Below are positions 7,230-16,733 of a DNA stretch of 64,000 bases, piece after piece; within the stretch, counting starts at the first letter, position 1, and the number at the start of each line of letters is the position of its first letter. Source of the DNA: Sporosarcina sp. P2 (GTDB lineage Bacteria; Bacillota; Bacilli; Bacillales_A; Planococcaceae). The notes under the pieces were generated by a model. The model was not told the DNA's origin. It saw only the letters and a list, made by a program, of their open reading frames with translations, and ran no database searches. The DNA is taken from assembly GCF_002743255.1 (NCBI RefSeq), contig NZ_PDYY01000005.1:1-64000 (forward strand), written 5' to 3'. The translations under genes were made by a program, and so were the position numbers.

Positions 7230-8123
7230 ATGCGATTTGTAGTGGTAGGAGCAGGATCCATTGGATTATTAATTGGTACCTATTTAGCTCAACACCAGGC
7301 AAATGTCATCTTTTGGGTAAGACGTGAGGAACAAGTAAAACACTTACGTAGTGGTCTAGTAAGAGAACCAGAAAACTTTACATATGAAGTAGATTCAACC
7401 ATACATATTAAAGAGTTGCCGTTAGACGCATTATGGATTATTGCTGTCAAGTATGATGCGTTACACGCTGTATTATCCGAAATCAGTGCTCTACCTATAC
7501 AACCGGATTTATTATTCATTCAAAATGGAATTGGGCATCTATCGCTGATTGAGCAGTATCCACTTGGACATGTGTCGTTTGCGACGGTCGAGCATGGTGC
7601 AAAGAGAATAGATAATCGGACAGTATCGCATAATGGTATTGGACCTATTAACATCGTGGGAAATGAAAAGATTGCTCCCACCATACAGTGGATGCAAGAA
7701 ATAGATCCACATAATTTTCCCATTACTACACAACAAAATGCAAAACAGTTATTATTTCGTAAAGTCCTCATCAATTGTGCGATCAACCCACTAACAGCAT
7801 TGTTGGAAATTAGGAATGGACAGTTATTAGAAAACCCCTACTTCCATTTATTATTCCGTCAGCTGTGTGAAGAGTTGCTCAATAACTTTGAAGAGTATAG
7901 TGATCTATTGAGTTATGACGATATAGAAGAGGTATGCCGTAAAACAGCCGACAATCAATCTTCTATGCTGGTAGATAGAATAAAGGGTCGGAATATGGAA
8001 ATTGAAACTATTTTAACGGCAGTGTTGAAAGAAATTAATCAAAAAGGCGGCGATGCTCCCTTTTTGCAAATGCTTGAGACTACACTGCTTGGAATAAACA
8101 GGAGTGAATGTGGCGGATGTTGA
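7230..8123 (+). CDS. panE: 2-dehydropantoate 2-reductase (ketopantoate reductase)
   Basis: 297 residues. The NADPH-binding Rossmann motif GAGSIG is at 7-12. The catalytic-domain signature RKVLINCAINPLTAL carries the likely catalytic Lys178. It makes pantoate for CoA synthesis and corresponds to YlbQ at this place in B. subtilis. AAGGAGG lies 7 bp before the ATG. The 3' end overlaps the next gene by 16 bp, implying coupled translation. Confidence 0.93.
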   Translation: MRFVVVGAGSIGLLIGTYLAQHQANVIFWVRREEQVKHLRSGLVREPENFTYEVDSTIHIKELPLDALWIIAVKYDALHAVLSEISALPIQPDLLFIQNGIGHLSLIEQYPLGHVSFATVEHGAKRIDNRTVSHNGIGPINIVGNEKIAPTIQWMQEIDPHNFPITTQQNAKQLLFRKVLINCAINPLTALLEIRNGQLLENPYFHLLFRQLCEELLNNFEEYSDLLSYDDIEEVCRKTADNQSSMLVDRIKGRNMEIETILTAVLKEINQKGGDAPFLQMLETTLLGINRSECGGC

Positions 8124-8497
8124 CGAATATACTTGGAGCGTTATTATTGTTCCCTTTTATAATTTTAGTTGTATTAATTATTGTTGCAAAGAAAATAGGG
8201 TTACCTAAGAAGAAGAGGGTCGGTTGGGCAGTAGACTGGACTACGCCGTTTATGGTACTCACCGTTTTGATTTTGATTCGTGCAATTTGGGATGCTTGGC
8301 TTCCCATTTTGTTAATCGGAATATTGTGTTTGGTTGCTATCGGGTTTGCAGTAATAGAACGTTCGAGGGAAAAAGAGTTTCGGACGTCTTGGGTATTACG
8401 CAGAACGTGGAGAGCGTATTTTCTACTCTTAACAACAGCATACTTTCTACTGTTCATTACCGGAATTACAGTGCAGATCATCCGCTACGTGAACTAA
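8108..8497 (+). CDS. DUF3397 small membrane protein
   Basis: 129 residues with four predicted transmembrane helices (about 5-25, 43-62, 64-82, 103-125) joined by basic loops. It matches the size and position of DUF3397 proteins that lie between panE and bshC in Bacillales; function is unknown. ATG 8108 overlaps the end of panE and has AGGAG four bases upstream. A second ATG at 8117 would be too far from that site. Confidence 0.78.
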   Translation: MWRMLTNILGALLLFPFIILVVLIIVAKKIGLPKKKRVGWAVDWTTPFMVLTVLILIRAIWDAWLPILLIGILCLVAIGFAVIERSREKEFRTSWVLRRTWRAYFLLLTTAYFLLFITGITVQIIRYVN

Positions 8498-8581
8498 TGA
8501 GTCCTCATAAGCGTATCTATTCAACCAGATCGGATGAGGTGATATACTGGCTGTAGTATGGTACAAAAAGGAGTTTGTGAG

Positions 8582-10198
8582 ATGGACTTGGACACAATGG
8601 AGTTGCCGAAAAAGAATAAATTGATGGAAGCGTATCGTCACGATCCACAATTTTTCCATAAATTTTTTGAATATGAAATGACACCTATAGGGTATGAAGA
8701 AAGAGCGGCAGAATTACAACGACGGTCTTTTCAAAGGGAACAGCTGGCTGCTACTGTAGAAAATTATATGAAGCCATTTGGAATATCAGACTTGGCTGCA
8801 CGATATATTCAAGAGCTTTCTGAAGATGCGTTGGTAGTAATTGGTGGACAGCAAGCAGGGGTTTTGACAGGACCTTTATATTCTGTTCATAAAGCTATAT
8901 CCGTGGTTTTATTGGCACAAAAACAACGAAAAGAATTAGGCAAATCTGTAGTGCCAGTGTTTTGGATTGCTGGGGAAGATCATGATATTAACGAAATCAA
9001 TCATACATATACTGCGGAGGCAGGAAAAGCAATGAAGCGGCAGTTTAAACAGCCGACCATTTTAAAAACGATGGCTTCAGACACACATTACGATCAAAAA
9101 GAAATGACCGTGTATATTAGAAAGATTTTTAAAAGTTATGGAGAGACATCTTATACGCAAAAATTGTTGCGTGATGTGCTACAAACCGTAGAACAACAAC
9201 AGAATTTCACAGATTTCTTCACTTCGTTAATGAATGACCTATTTACTGCGCATGGATTATTATTTATGGACGCAGCTTATAAGCCATTGCGTCAATTGGA
9301 GTCACCTTATTTCTCACAGATGATTGAAAATACGGAAGCAATGGCGAAAAGCATTTACTATGCAGAACAACAGCTTCACACGTATGGTCATGCAAAGCCC
9401 ATCGAATCGGAAGAACAGGATGCCAATCTGTTTTATGTTCATGATACAGGTAGGGTACTACTCAGAAGAAAAGATGGCAAATTCATTAATGAACAAGTAG
9501 GTGTATCTTTTACAGAACAAGAAATGCATACTATTGCGAAAAATGAGCCATGGTTGCTTAGTAACAACGTAGCCACAAGACCCATTATGCAAGATCTCGT
9601 ATTTCCAGTATTGGCATTTGTCGGTGGACCAGGAGAAATAGCATATTGGTCTTTATTAAAAGAGGCATTTCACATAATGGGAATCAATATGCCGGTAGTC
9701 GTACCAAGGCTTTCAATTACTTTGGTCACTAGGCAAGTTCAGGAAGCGTTAAAGCTTACGGGTACTACTATGAATCAAGTAATGAATTACGAACTACCGG
9801 AACTACTGGAAAAATGGCAAGAACAACAGCGAGATGAGCAATTCGATCGTTTGTTGGCAGAAACGAAGAATCAATTACAAATGCAGTACGAACAATTGCA
9901 GTCACATCTAGAAGCGACAGATCCGGGACTGCTGCAATTGCTCGATAAAAACCTGCAATTCCATAATAGTCAGTTTGAATATTTACAGAGGAAAAAAGAG
10001 CAGTCGATTTTGCTTAAGAACCACGTGCAATACGAACGTTTTCACATTATTTCGGAACAGCTATTTCCGGAAGGCTCCCTGCAAGAGCGTCTCTATTCGC
10101 CATACTTTTATATGAACCAGTTCGGTGAAGGAATGATTGACGAGCTACTGAAACAACCTTATACGTATAATGGATCGCATCAGTTAGTCTTTTTATAA
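8582..10198 (+). CDS. bshC: bacillithiol biosynthesis cysteine-adding enzyme BshC
   Basis: 538 residues from ATG 8582 (MDLDTMELPKK), with AAAGGAG eight bases upstream; an in-frame ATG eight codons earlier precedes that site. Length and sequence (VIGGQQAGVLTGPLYSVHKA, GGPGEIAYW) match the BshC/YllA family, which joins cysteine to GlcN-malate in the last step of bacillithiol synthesis. A C-terminal coiled coil (about residues 410-470) is typical. The usual neighbours are panE upstream and mraZ downstream. Confidence 0.95.
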   Translation: MDLDTMELPKKNKLMEAYRHDPQFFHKFFEYEMTPIGYEERAAELQRRSFQREQLAATVENYMKPFGISDLAARYIQELSEDALVVIGGQQAGVLTGPLYSVHKAISVVLLAQKQRKELGKSVVPVFWIAGEDHDINEINHTYTAEAGKAMKRQFKQPTILKTMASDTHYDQKEMTVYIRKIFKSYGETSYTQKLLRDVLQTVEQQQNFTDFFTSLMNDLFTAHGLLFMDAAYKPLRQLESPYFSQMIENTEAMAKSIYYAEQQLHTYGHAKPIESEEQDANLFYVHDTGRVLLRRKDGKFINEQVGVSFTEQEMHTIAKNEPWLLSNNVATRPIMQDLVFPVLAFVGGPGEIAYWSLLKEAFHIMGINMPVVVPRLSITLVTRQVQEALKLTGTTMNQVMNYELPELLEKWQEQQRDEQFDRLLAETKNQLQMQYEQLQSHLEATDPGLLQLLDKNLQFHNSQFEYLQRKKEQSILLKNHVQYERFHIISEQLFPEGSLQERLYSPYFYMNQFGEGMIDELLKQPYTYNGSHQLVFL

Positions 10199-10209
10199 GA
10201 AACCACTTA

Positions 10210-10243
10210 AACCCGTCATTCGTTCTATACATGGCGGGTTTTG
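10210..10243 (+). terminator. terminator of bshC
   Basis: AACCCGTCAT pairs with ATGGCGGGTT across a 10-nt loop (one G-T pair), followed by a T-rich stretch. Confidence 0.8.
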
Positions 10244-10729
10244 TTTGCGTGTAAAAGATTGGTAAGCAAATTTGTTGTGGTAGGGATTGTCGTTTCAGAG
10301 GTGATGTATTTCCGGAATATCGCAGAGAATTAATCGTCTAAGTGATACTCCTCTTATGTTTCGCTTTTTCCGGATGAACTGAATGTAAAATTGAACGCAG
10401 ATAAGTTTAAATGCAACACAATCCCCCATACTAACTTCAATAAAAGATCTGTAGTCCACTCCGCTTTCTCGGCAGACAAAAAGCAACTCTAACGACAGCT
10501 TCCGGCCTTCGTACTCACTTGTAGACTTTCCGATTGATAGTGAACATTCTCAAAGGTGCTAACTTGAGAAAATTGCGAAAAAAGTAGTTTTTTCGGGATA
10601 CAGAAGGGAAAATAAATTAGAAAGAAGTACTATTGACACATTTTAAAAATTATGCGAAGAAAAATGGTGTAGTGGGTGGAGGAAAGTGGGGGGATGTGGT
10701 ACATTATTTCATACAGTGGGGTGAATTAT
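10244..10729. other. 486-bp intergenic region before the dcw cluster
   Basis: No convincing gene. Two hairpins lie close together: TTCTCAA...TTGAGAA (10547-10570) and a perfect CGAAAAAA-GTAG-TTTTTTCG (10576-10595). An isolated -35-like TTGACA is at 10633-10638 without a clear -10 at standard spacing. The region holds the promoter(s) and possibly an attenuator-like structure for mraZ-ftsZ transcription, but exact sites cannot be fixed. Confidence 0.4.
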
Positions 10730-11161
10730 ATGTTCATGGGTGAGTATCAGCATTCAATCGATATAAAAGGTCGACTGATCGTTCCTTCAAAATTTCGGGA
10801 GCAATTAGCAGAAGGCTTTATTTTAACCCGTGGACTGGATAATTGCTTGTTTGGATATCCACTGGATGAATGGCAAAAGCTTGAAGAAAAATTGAAAGCA
10901 TTGCCGGTTACAAAAAGAGATGCACGAGCATTCACTCGTTTTTTCTTCTCAGGAGCAAGCGAAGCGAATCTCGATAAGCAGGGGAGAGTAAATATACCTG
11001 CAAACCTACTAGAATTCGCGAAGATTGAAAAGGACTGTATGATTATCGGCGTATCCAGCCGGATTGAAATCTGGTCTACAGAACTATGGGAAGCGTATTA
11101 CGAGGAATCTGAAGAATCATTCAATGACATTGCAGAAAACCTTATTGATTTTGAATTTTGA
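10730..11161 (+). CDS. mraZ: division/cell wall cluster transcriptional regulator MraZ
   Basis: 143 residues from ATG 10730 ([11 protein letters not shown]), equal to B. subtilis MraZ. Two AbrB-like SpoVT domains each carry the family motif ([13 protein letters not shown] and [12 protein letters not shown]). MraZ is a ring-forming DNA-binding regulator of its own operon and also modulates RsmH. An in-frame start 18 codons upstream exists, but this ATG has GGGGTGA before it and matches the conserved N-terminus. It is the first gene of the dcw cluster. Confidence 0.95.
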   Translation: MFMGEYQHSIDIKGRLIVPSKFREQLAEGFILTRGLDNCLFGYPLDEWQKLEEKLKALPVTKRDARAFTRFFFSGASEANLDKQGRVNIPANLLEFAKIEKDCMIIGVSSRIEIWSTELWEAYYEESEESFNDIAENLIDFEF

Positions 11162-11178
11162 AAGCAGGCGGAATAACC

Positions 11179-12110
11179 ATGTTTAACCACACGACAGTAT
11201 TACTACATGAAGCCGTTGAAGGCTTGAATGTAAAAGAAGATGGCATTTACGTGGACTGCACACTTGGTGGTGCAGGTCACAGTGAAGAAATTGTCAAACT
11301 TCTATCATCCGAAGGACAACTAATTTGCTTCGACCAAGATATGACAGCTATTGAAGCAGCACAAAAAAACTATCAAACTATACTGCACAAGTACACTTCG
11401 TCCATGCAAACTTCAAAGACTTGAAAAGTGAATTAGTGAAATTGGGGATCTCTCATGTAGATGGGATTTTATATGACCTAGGAGTTTCATCTCCGCAATT
11501 GGATACACCGGAGCGAGGCTTCAGTTACCATCATGATGCACCGCTAGATATGCGTATGGATACCTCTGCACCATTGACAGCTTTTGAAGTAGTCAATGAA
11601 TGGTCGTATTCCGATTTGGTCAGAATATTCTTCCGCTATGGTGAAGAAAAGTTCTCGAAACAAATCGTTCGCAAAATTGAAGAAGCACGTGCTAATGCAC
11701 CTATCCGTACAACAGGTGAACTGGCTGAGCTTATTAAGATGGGTATTCCGGCTGCTGCGAGAAGAACCGGAGGTCACCCCGCGAAACGTGTGTTTCAGGC
11801 TATACGAATTGCGGTAAATGATGAGTTGGGAGCAGCTGAACAATCTTTGACCGATGCACTCACGTTATTGCGAGAAAATGGTCGGATTAGCGTAATTACC
11901 TTTCATTCACTTGAAGACCGTTTATGTAAAACTATTTTTAAGGAAGCATCTTCCATGCCGGAGTTGCCGCCAAACTTACCAATTATACCTGAGGGCATGG
12001 ATCCGGAATTCCGTCTTATTACACGAAAGCCGGTCATCCCTACAGATGAAGAAATAAAGCATAATAAACGTGCCAGATCAGCGAAATTACGAATTATAGA
12101 GAGAAATTAG
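11179..12110 (+). pseudogene. rsmH: 16S rRNA m4C1402 methyltransferase RsmH, frameshifted
   Basis: The frame opens at ATG 11179 ([14 protein letters not shown]) with the SAM-binding motif [10 protein letters not shown], then runs into a TGA at 11422-11424. The rest of the protein (from about 11364, through [15 protein letters not shown] to the end at 12110) is intact in the +1-shifted frame. Adding one A to the A7 tract at 11363-11369 restores a continuous 310-residue protein. Its [19 protein letters not shown] segment then aligns with B. subtilis RsmH. No other damage is visible. This is a recent single-base deletion, a sequencing error in a homopolymer, or a transcriptional-slippage site. 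RsmH methylates C1402 of 16S rRNA. Confidence 0.9.
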
Positions 12111-12127
12111 AAAAGGGGAATAGAGCA

Positions 12128-12499
12128 ATGGGACTAGAACAACGGAACCTTAATACGTCACTGACACCGGAGATAGAACAACATACAGACTTAAATCAGC
12201 CGCAGGTTGTCCGTCGTGTAAAAAAACGTTTTTCTAAGGGTGAAAAGATATTGTTTACTTTATTTGCGGCATTTACAATCGGATCTTCTTCAATGCTTTT
12301 ACAGACACATTCAGATATAAACGCTGTAAATAAAGAAGTGCAGTTGATGAATTCCGAAATTGAAGATACTGCAAAACAGAATACTGAATTGTCCATTCAA
12401 GTAAGTGACAAATCCACATACGAACGTATTTGGAAAAAAGCACAAGAGAATGGTTTAAACCTTAACGAAAGTAACGTAAAGGTCGTACCAGGACGATGA
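12128..12499 (+). CDS. ftsL: cell division protein FtsL
   Basis: 123-residue bitopic protein. A basic cytoplasmic N-terminus leads to a single transmembrane helix (about 41-58) and a coiled-coil extracytoplasmic segment (about 62-100). Size, topology and position between rsmH and pbpB identify FtsL, partner of DivIC and DivIB in the septal complex. AAGGGG lies before the ATG, and the stop overlaps the pbpB start as ATGA. Confidence 0.93.
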   Translation: MGLEQRNLNTSLTPEIEQHTDLNQPQVVRRVKKRFSKGEKILFTLFAAFTIGSSSMLLQTHSDINAVNKEVQLMNSEIEDTAKQNTELSIQVSDKSTYERIWKKAQENGLNLNESNVKVVPGR

Positions 12500-14721
12500 A
12501 GAAGTTTCGCTTTCAATGGGGAGCCTTTCTAATGTTTGTAGTATTCGGAGGGCTCTTTTTCATATTATTCGGTAGAATTCTTTTTATTCAAATGACCGGC
12601 CAAGTAGATGGTAAAGAGTTAGCGAAAATCGCTGCGAACCAATATGAAAAACATGCCGTCTTACAAGCAAACCGCGGGGCAATTGTAGATCGAAACGATG
12701 TGCCGATTGCATCGGATACGTTAAGTTATCATGTAGTTGCTGTTCTTAATGAAGCGGCTAGTAAAAACAGCAAGAGAAAATATCATGTTGTTGATTATAA
12801 AGAGACGGCTAGAGTACTGGCTAAGTATTTACCTTTAAAAGAACGTGAAATTTACGATAAAATGAAAAATGCTAGAGAAGGCGCGTGGCAAATTGAATTT
12901 GGACATGCGGGTAAAGATCTGAACCGTGAAACGGTTTTGAAAATGAAGGAAGAACTCGATAGAAAAAAATTATCGGGTATTTTGTTTGTGGAAGGTAAAA
13001 AACGATTCTATCCTAACGGTCGATTCGCATCTTACTTAGTGGGCTTTGCTCAAAAAGAAGAATTGGAAAACAATCTTACCGTCACCAAAGGGAAAATGGG
13101 GCTTGAGAAAACATATAATGAGCAACTAACTGGTATCGATGGAAAAGTGAATTATCAATCGGATGGTTGGGGATATTTATTGCCCACAGCTAGCAAACAA
13201 ATTACAGAACCCAAAGATGGCCAGACGATTAAGCTTACTTTGGACAAGACGATCAGTAACTTTGTAGAAGAAGCAATGGATCAAGTAGAAGAGGAGTATT
13301 CTCCAAAGAAAATGATGGTTCTCGTATCTAATCCTAAAACCGGTGAAATCCTGGCAATGAGTCAGCGACCGACATTTAACCCGATGACGCGAGAGGGTCT
13401 GACGGAAAACTGGTTGAATGATGCAGTTGAACAGACGATTGAACCAGGTTCCCCTATGAAGATGTTCACATTGGCTGCTGCAGTAGAAGAAGGTAAATGG
13501 GCACCGGACGATTACTTCAAATCTGGATCTTATCGGATCTATGACCGAGTGATCAGAGATGTGAATGTAGACGGTTGGGGTACGATTACGTTTATGGAAG
13601 GGTTGCAACGCTCCTCTAACGTGGGAATGGCATATCTTCTGGAAAGAATCGGCGATCAGAAATTCATTGAATATGTTCATAAGTTTGGCTTTGGTAAACA
13701 AACTGGAATTGATTTACCTAATGAAGCGGCAGGAGTAGTACTCGACAATTATCCGGCTGAACGACTAACGACCTCCTATGGGCAAGGTTCTACAGTTACA
13801 CCATTACAAATGATACAGGCTGCTTCTGCTATTGCGAATAACGGTGTCATGATGAAACCATATGTAATTGACCAAATCATTGATCCGAATACAAAAGAAG
13901 TGCTGGAGAATCATGAACCTGAAGAAAGTGGAACACCGATTTCCGCAGCAACAGCCAAAGAAGTGCGGGAAATCCTTGCGACAACAGTGACATCAGAAAA
14001 TGGTACTGCACAAAAGTATCATCTTGAAAATTATGCAGTAGGTGGTAAAACAGGTACGGCGGAACTTCCCAAAACAGATGGAAAAGGGTATATGTCTGGC
14101 CCCGGGAACTATTTATATTCGTTCCTTGGAATGGCACCGATTGATGATCCGCAGCTTCTGATTTATGTAACTGTTCAGCAACCTAAATTAAAAGCTGGTG
14201 AACAAGGGTCTGATCCTGTATCCAAAGTGTTTAATCCAATTATGGAAAACAGCTTAAAATATTTGAACATTGCTCCTGATGATGAACAAGTGATTCCTGT
14301 CAAAAAAGTTGGGGATTATGAAAGAGAAGACGCGGAAACAGCAGCTTCTCTAGCGGTGGAAGATGGTTTCCAAACTGTATTAATCGGAGAAGGTGGCAAA
14401 GTAACGAAACAAATACCAAAAGCAGACACGAAATTACCGGAGGATTCAATTATTTTGTTGGAAACAAAAGGGGATACGACATTCCCGGATATGACAGGTT
14501 GGTCTAAAAAAGTGGTGCTCTCATTTATGAACCTTTCGAAGTTAGACATTCGAATCAACGGAGAAGGTTACGTTGTGGGACAAAGCGTAACAGAAGGAAC
14601 AGTAGTAAACAAAAAAGATCCGATTGTTGTTGAACTTCGGACGCCTGAACAGCAGTATAATAAAAAGAAAAGTAATGAAGATAAGGAACAGAACGAAGAA
14701 GTGCAAATCATGGGAGGCTAA
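12496..14721 (+). CDS. pbpB: penicillin-binding protein 2B (septal transpeptidase)
   Basis: 741 residues: N-terminal membrane anchor (about 9-30), PBP dimerisation domain, transpeptidase domain and two C-terminal PASTA repeats. The active-site motifs are S319-P-M-K, SSN (in LQRSSNVG) and KTGT (GGKTGTAEL). The residue after the catalytic serine is proline, where PBP2B-type enzymes usually have threonine. It crosslinks septal peptidoglycan with FtsW/FtsL/DivIB. It overlaps ftsL by 4 bp. Confidence 0.96.
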   Translation: MKKFRFQWGAFLMFVVFGGLFFILFGRILFIQMTGQVDGKELAKIAANQYEKHAVLQANRGAIVDRNDVPIASDTLSYHVVAVLNEAASKNSKRKYHVVDYKETARVLAKYLPLKEREIYDKMKNAREGAWQIEFGHAGKDLNRETVLKMKEELDRKKLSGILFVEGKKRFYPNGRFASYLVGFAQKEELENNLTVTKGKMGLEKTYNEQLTGIDGKVNYQSDGWGYLLPTASKQITEPKDGQTIKLTLDKTISNFVEEAMDQVEEEYSPKKMMVLVSNPKTGEILAMSQRPTFNPMTREGLTENWLNDAVEQTIEPGSPMKMFTLAAAVEEGKWAPDDYFKSGSYRIYDRVIRDVNVDGWGTITFMEGLQRSSNVGMAYLLERIGDQKFIEYVHKFGFGKQTGIDLPNEAAGVVLDNYPAERLTTSYGQGSTVTPLQMIQAASAIANNGVMMKPYVIDQIIDPNTKEVLENHEPEESGTPISAATAKEVREILATTVTSENGTAQKYHLENYAVGGKTGTAELPKTDGKGYMSGPGNYLYSFLGMAPIDDPQLLIYVTVQQPKLKAGEQGSDPVSKVFNPIMENSLKYLNIAPDDEQVIPVKKVGDYEREDAETAASLAVEDGFQTVLIGEGGKVTKQIPKADTKLPEDSIILLETKGDTTFPDMTGWSKKVVLSFMNLSKLDIRINGEGYVVGQSVTEGTVVNKKDPIVVELRTPEQQYNKKKSNEDKEQNEEVQIMGG

Positions 14722-14722
14722 T

Positions 14723-14751
14723 GAATAGCGCATGATTTCACAGCATACCTT
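14723..14751 (+). promoter_or_regulatory. possible sigma-E promoter for spoVD
   Basis: GAATAG (14723-14728), then 15 nt, then CATACCTT (14744-14751). The -10 differs from the sigma-E consensus CATACANT at one position. Mother-cell transcription of spoVD from this gap is established in B. subtilis; the assignment here rests on motif and position. Confidence 0.5.
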
Positions 14752-14774
14752 AATAGAAAAAAGGTAGTGAGTCA

Positions 14775-16688
14775 TTGCGTTCATTTATTGATATGCAGTC
14801 CAAAAAACGTTTACGTGCAGTCTTCCTAGGCTTTCTTATCTGTCTATTACTTGTCATAGGAAAACTATTTCATGTCCAAATCGTCAAGCATGAGTGGCTG
14901 ACCGAAAAAGCAGAAGAAAATTGGGACATCGAAATCCCTTTCGGTGCCATGCGTGGAAATATTACGGACCGAAGTGGTAAGTTGATTGTTGGTAATAAAC
15001 TAGCACCCACACTGTATTTCATGCCAGCTCAAAATCCTGACATTTCTAGCGACATACCTGCAATTGCCAAAATCCTTAACATGCCACCGGAAACGTTAGA
15101 AGAAAAACTGAAGAAAAAAACCTATATGGTGAAATTAGCTCCGGAAGGAAAAAACATCACGAAGGAGCAGGGAGATGAAATTACTAAACTACAAGTAGCT
15201 GGCTTGTATGTAGGTGTAGATTTCGTCCGCCATTATCCATATGACGATCTGTTGGCACGTTTAATCGGTTTTACTGGCTATGATGGCAACGGCTTGGCGG
15301 GTATTGAGTATGCGTATGATGAAATTTTAAACGGAACAGGGGACAAAGTGCGATTGTTCACGGATGCCAAAGGAATTGCATTGCCTCATGTAGAGGATAG
15401 TTTTGAACATGGAAAAAATGGATCCACCTTAGAACTAACTATCGATTTGAAGATGCACCAAATTGTGGAACGCGAACTGATCCAAGCAATGGAGAAGTAT
15501 GATGCAACACAGGCACTGGCTATCATAATGAATCCGAAAACGGGCGAATTATTGTCACTGGCCTCCGTACCTGGTTTTGATCCACGGGAATACCAATCAG
15601 CCGATTCCACTATCTATAACCGGAACTTGCCTGTATGGATGACATACGAGCCAGGTTCCACATTCAAAATTCTTACCTTGGCGGCAAGTTTGGAAGAAGA
15701 CGTCATCGACTTGGAGAATGAAAACTTTTATGACCCTGGTTATAAAGTCGTTGCAAACGCTAGATTACGGTGTTGGAAACGAGAAGGACATAAAGATCAA
15801 ACATTTTTAGAAGTTGTAGAAAACTCATGTAACCCTGGTTTCATTACGATGGGGCAACGACTCGGTAGTGAAAGATTAGATCGCTATATTCGAGAATTCG
15901 GTTTTGGTAGCTCGACAGAGTCAGGTATTGCTGGAGAATCGAAAGGTATTTTGTTTTCCAAAGAAGCATTTGGACCGGTAGAGCAGGCAACCACTGCGTT
16001 CGGGCAAGGAATCTCAGTCACGCCCATCCAACAAGTGCAAGCAGTTGCCGCAGCAATTAATGGCGGTAAACTCTATAAGCCCTATATCGTCAAATCGATA
16101 AAGGACTCTGAAGGCAAAACGTTAAAAGAATTCGAACCTGAATTAAAAAGACAAGTAATTAGCGAGGAGACATCAGCTAAAGTGCGGCATGCGCTTGAAT
16201 CGGTTGTAGCAAATGGATCGGGGCGTAATGCATTTGCGGATGGACTTCGGATCGGCGGTAAAACAGGGACAGCACAGAAGGTAGAGAATGGTCGCTATAA
16301 AGATGGTGATTATATCGTCTCCTTCATTGGTTTTGCGCCTGCAGATGATCCGGAACTGCTCGTATATCTAGCTATTGATAGTCCAAAGAATTCCATTCAA
16401 TTCGGAGGAGTCATCGCTGCGCCAATTGTCGGACGGATTATTGAAGAAATCGCTCCAATTGCTAATATTGAAAGAAGAAAAGAACAGTTGGAAAAAGAAT
16501 ACCGATGGGGAGACGCGATTACATTCCGTTCACCCGATTTACTTGGAATGAATGAAAAAGAATTACTGTCACAAAATTACACGTTCAAAGTTAAGTGGCA
16601 TGGAAAAGGCAAGAAAGTCATTCGACAGTTGCCTGCTCCCCATACTTTGATGACCGTGGAAGACACGATTCATTTGTACACAGAATAG
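14775..16688 (+). CDS. spoVD: stage V sporulation protein D (cortex transpeptidase)
   Basis: 637 residues, close to B. subtilis SpoVD (646). N-terminal anchor (about 14-34), dimerisation domain, transpeptidase domain and one PASTA repeat. Active-site motifs: S295-T-F-K, SCN and KTGT. SpoVD works with SpoVE to build spore cortex peptidoglycan. The start is TTG 14775 with AAGGTAGTGAG upstream; an ATG at 14793 lacks a site. It is a paralogue of, and adjacent to, pbpB. Confidence 0.92.
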   Translation: MRSFIDMQSKKRLRAVFLGFLICLLLVIGKLFHVQIVKHEWLTEKAEENWDIEIPFGAMRGNITDRSGKLIVGNKLAPTLYFMPAQNPDISSDIPAIAKILNMPPETLEEKLKKKTYMVKLAPEGKNITKEQGDEITKLQVAGLYVGVDFVRHYPYDDLLARLIGFTGYDGNGLAGIEYAYDEILNGTGDKVRLFTDAKGIALPHVEDSFEHGKNGSTLELTIDLKMHQIVERELIQAMEKYDATQALAIIMNPKTGELLSLASVPGFDPREYQSADSTIYNRNLPVWMTYEPGSTFKILTLAASLEEDVIDLENENFYDPGYKVVANARLRCWKREGHKDQTFLEVVENSCNPGFITMGQRLGSERLDRYIREFGFGSSTESGIAGESKGILFSKEAFGPVEQATTAFGQGISVTPIQQVQAVAAAINGGKLYKPYIVKSIKDSEGKTLKEFEPELKRQVISEETSAKVRHALESVVANGSGRNAFADGLRIGGKTGTAQKVENGRYKDGDYIVSFIGFAPADDPELLVYLAIDSPKNSIQFGGVIAAPIVGRIIEEIAPIANIERRKEQLEKEYRWGDAITFRSPDLLGMNEKELLSQNYTFKVKWHGKGKKVIRQLPAPHTLMTVEDTIHLYTE

Positions 16689-16733
16689 CAGTGCTTCACT
16701 GACACGCAATTGATAGTAGAAGGAGAACTTGAC

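Noticed and set aside
10295-10486. Minus-strand frame of 63 codons upstream of mraZ
   Set aside because: No ribosome binding site, no recognisable domain, poor codon pattern.
11363-11400. Programmed ribosomal frameshift in rsmH
   Set aside because: A -1 slippery heptamer with a downstream pseudoknot is not evident, and RsmH is a single-frame protein in relatives; a missing A in a homopolymer explains it more simply.
13177-13701. Minus-strand frame of 174 codons within pbpB
   Set aside because: It is antisense to conserved transpeptidase sequence; composition and lack of start signals mark it as a shadow.
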